Below, one piece after another: positions 20,739 to 22,467 of a stretch of DNA of 22,467 nucleotides. Each line of letters begins with the position of its first letter. The first letter of the stretch is position 1. The notes below the pieces were generated by a model. The model searched no databases. It was given only the letters and a program-made list of their open reading frames with translations, and was not told where the DNA came from. The stretch lies in assembly GCA_036393335.1 (NCBI GenBank), contig DASWHD010000056.1:1-22467 (forward strand), given 5' to 3'. Source of the DNA: DASWHD01 sp036393335. Its GTDB lineage: Bacteria > CG2-30-53-67 > CG2-30-70-394. A program made the translations under genes and the position numbers.

Positions 20739-22467
20739 ATGCGAACCTCCCCTGAGTCTTGCCCGGTCCCCGCCGCCGGCACGCCGCTCTTGACCCGGCC
20801 GAAGGTGGTTCCGGATGGCCCGTCGTCGCTTTCGCTCCAACCGTCGGCTACCCCTCCGAAGCCCCGAATGCGACGGGGACACCCCGCGCCGCGCTTTCGC
20901 GAGGACCACACCCATCAACTCGACCCGCTGCGGGGCTGTCCGGAGGAGATGGTTCCCGAAGGCCACCTGGCGCGACAGGTGCAGGCGTGGGTGAGGGCGC
21001 TGGATACCCGCGCGCTGGAGGCGGAGTATTCCTCCCTGGGTCGTCACGGCATCCACCCCCGCAATCTTCTCGCGGTGTGGGTCTACGCCAGCTTGGTCGG
21101 CATGCATTACGCCACCGAGGTCGTGCGCGCCTTGGCGACCGACCACGCCTTCTGGTTGCTCTCCGGGGGCCACACCGTCAAGGAGACCACGTTGCGCACC
21201 TTCCGGCGCGAGCACGGCGCTTTCTTGGCGCAAGCGGTGGGACAGACGGTCCAGATGGCGCACGAGCAGGGGTTGCTGGATCCGCAGCAGTTGGCGGTGG
21301 ACAGCGTCCGCCTCCAGGCCGACGCGTCGAATGCGAGCCTTCGCACGCGCACGCGCTCCACGGCTCGGCTGGCGGCCCTCGCCGAGGTGGACACGGCCAC
21401 GCTGAGTCCGGAGGCACAGATGGCCCATGCCGAGAAGCTCGCCAAGCATCAGGTGGCGATCGAGCACTGCGACACCGAAGGGTGCAGCAGCTACAGCACC
21501 ACCACCCCGTCGGCGGCGCTGCTCAAGTTCCCCAGCGGGGCCGCGTGGCCGGGCCATCGACTGACCGTCACCGCGTGTCGCTCGGACCTGCGGATGGTGG
21601 TCAGCGTCCTGATCAACGCCACCCCGAACGACTTCGGGTTGCTGGAAGCGGCGGTGACCCAGACCCGAGCGAACCTGAGCGCGGCGGGGCTTCCCGAAGA
21701 GACCCGCCTTCAGGTGGCAGCGGATGCGGGGTACAGCTCCAAGGCGGATCTCGCCTTTGCGGAGGCGAACGAGAGCTGGGTCGATCTCCTCGTCGCCGAG
21801 CCGCCCGAGCCGGCGCGGGGGAAGAAGGCCCGGCCGGGCGGGTTCTTCGGCCGGGATCGGTTCCAGATCCACGACGACGGCAGCGCCACCTGTCCGGCGG
21901 GGCGGGCGATGCAGGGTCCCTCCAAGCAAGGCAAGCACCGGCGGATGTGGACCGGCGAGGGCTGCGCGAGCTGTGCGCTGAAGGCGGCCTGTACGAACGC
22001 GAAGGTGCGCACGCTCAACCAAGATCCGGAGGCCGACCGGCTTCATCAGGCGATGCGCACGCGCCTGGCTGCGCCCGGGGCCCAGGCGCGCTATCACCAG
22101 CGCATCGCCATCGTCGAGCCGGTCTTCGCGTACCTGGAAGACGTGATGGGCTACCGTCGCGCCAGCTCGCGGCTGACGGCCACGGTGCAAGCGGAGATCT
22201 GGCTCAAGATCCTGGCCTACAACCTGTTGCGGTTGCACACCGTGGGTGCGGTGGTGTCCGTTTGCGTCAGCTTGGCTGCCAGTCCGGCTGGGATCCGCAT
22301 CCTCGCCGCGTGGATCCCGCTGTGGCCGAGCGCAACCACTCCCGAGCACCCTCGTGCCGTTCTTCTTCAAACGCTCTCCTAACCCCCGTACCGCTCCCCA
22401 ATCCGTTGCTCCACGGCCCTCAACTCCAAATCCAGCAAGCAAATCTTATTTGTGCTGCTGCTGTGTG
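20684..22467 (+). mobile_element. IS1182-like insertion sequence (ends not defined)
   Basis: The transposase gene with its AT-rich left flank defines an insertion sequence. Comparing 20647-20738 with the reverse complement of 22383-22467 by eye gave no convincing terminal inverted repeats, so the outer ends are approximate and the right end may lie beyond the window. The left boundary given is only where base composition changes. Confidence 0.6.
20739..22382 (+). CDS. IS1182-like family DDE transposase
   Basis: This 547-residue transposase resembles the IS1182 family. An N-terminal DUF772-like region (QVQAWVRALDTRALEAEYSS, then HPRNLLAVWVYASLVGMHYA) is followed by a DDE catalytic domain. Candidate acidic residues are Asp in LLDPQQLAVDSVRLQADAS, Asp in VAADAGYSSKADL and Glu in RIAIVEPVFAYLEDVMGYRR. 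A Cys cluster, CPAGRAM and later GCASCALKAACT, is typical of the group between the second Asp and the Glu. The gene appears intact, so the element may be active. A later start at 20868 (MRRGHPAPRFRED) is possible because the first 43 residues are low-complexity. A long open frame on the opposite strand is a composition artefact. Confidence 0.92.
   Translation: MRTSPESCPVPAAGTPLLTRPKVVPDGPSSLSLQPSATPPKPRMRRGHPAPRFREDHTHQLDPLRGCPEEMVPEGHLARQVQAWVRALDTRALEAEYSSLGRHGIHPRNLLAVWVYASLVGMHYATEVVRALATDHAFWLLSGGHTVKETTLRTFRREHGAFLAQAVGQTVQMAHEQGLLDPQQLAVDSVRLQADASNASLRTRTRSTARLAALAEVDTATLSPEAQMAHAEKLAKHQVAIEHCDTEGCSSYSTTTPSAALLKFPSGAAWPGHRLTVTACRSDLRMVVSVLINATPNDFGLLEAAVTQTRANLSAAGLPEETRLQVAADAGYSSKADLAFAEANESWVDLLVAEPPEPARGKKARPGGFFGRDRFQIHDDGSATCPAGRAMQGPSKQGKHRRMWTGEGCASCALKAACTNAKVRTLNQDPEADRLHQAMRTRLAAPGAQARYHQRIAIVEPVFAYLEDVMGYRRASSRLTATVQAEIWLKILAYNLLRLHTVGAVVSVCVSLAASPAGIRILAAWIPLWPSATTPEHPRAVLLQTLS

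Noticed and set aside
20679..22442. A 587-codon minus-strand frame opposite the transposase
   Set aside because: It is Arg/Gly-rich with no recognisable domain and mirrors the transposase codon pattern, as expected in GC-rich DNA.

Overview
The window is GC-rich bacterial chromosomal DNA. Gene content (molybdate ABC transport, YceI, EVE-domain protein, multi-PAS hybrid kinase, UvrC, GlgX, TsaD) and protein style suggest a proteobacterium, most likely a gammaproteobacterium; this is inference, since no rRNA or other strong taxonomic marker is present. One insertion-sequence transposase lies at the right edge. No tRNA, rRNA or CRISPR array was seen.

Layout. Positions 1-1637 (minus): modA and the start of modB (running off the left edge), separated by an unusually long 393-nt gap. 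Positions 1926-3352 (plus): an unrecognised multi-pass membrane protein and a secreted YceI-family protein. A 426-nt gap with an imperfect long inverted repeat follows, then an EVE-domain protein (3779-4258, minus). Positions 4515-7857 (plus): a sensory unit made of a 34-codon reading frame ending in an in-frame TGA, a hybrid histidine kinase (PAS-PAS-GAF-PAS-HisKA-HATPase-REC) and a stand-alone receiver protein. uvrC follows at 8088-9974 (plus), then a small DUF2934-type protein (10043-10231, minus).

The most interesting region is 10486-19339, where seven genes lie head-to-tail on the minus strand with gaps of 62, 38, -1, 13, 50 and 31 nt. In transcription order they encode: an exported metallo-beta-lactamase-fold protein with a degenerate metal site; a protein joining a CBM48-like glycogen-binding region to a gluconate 2-dehydrogenase subunit 3 domain; a GMC-family FAD oxidoreductase; two large cupin proteins that look like diverged paralogues of each other; the glycogen debranching enzyme GlgX; and an SRPBCC-fold protein. 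The mix of an alpha-glucan debranching enzyme, a glycogen-binding module on a dehydrogenase partner subunit, and a GMC dehydrogenase suggests an intracellular alpha-glucan (or glucan-derived sugar) oxidation pathway. I do not recognise this gene set as a described system. The substrate and electron acceptor are unknown, and the functional reading is inference.

Divergent from that operon is tsaD (19603-20646, plus), separated by a 263-nt intergenic region with three strong potential hairpins. Just after tsaD, an AT-rich segment leads into an IS1182-like transposase gene (20739-22382). The ends of the insertion sequence could not be defined, and the right end may lie outside the window.
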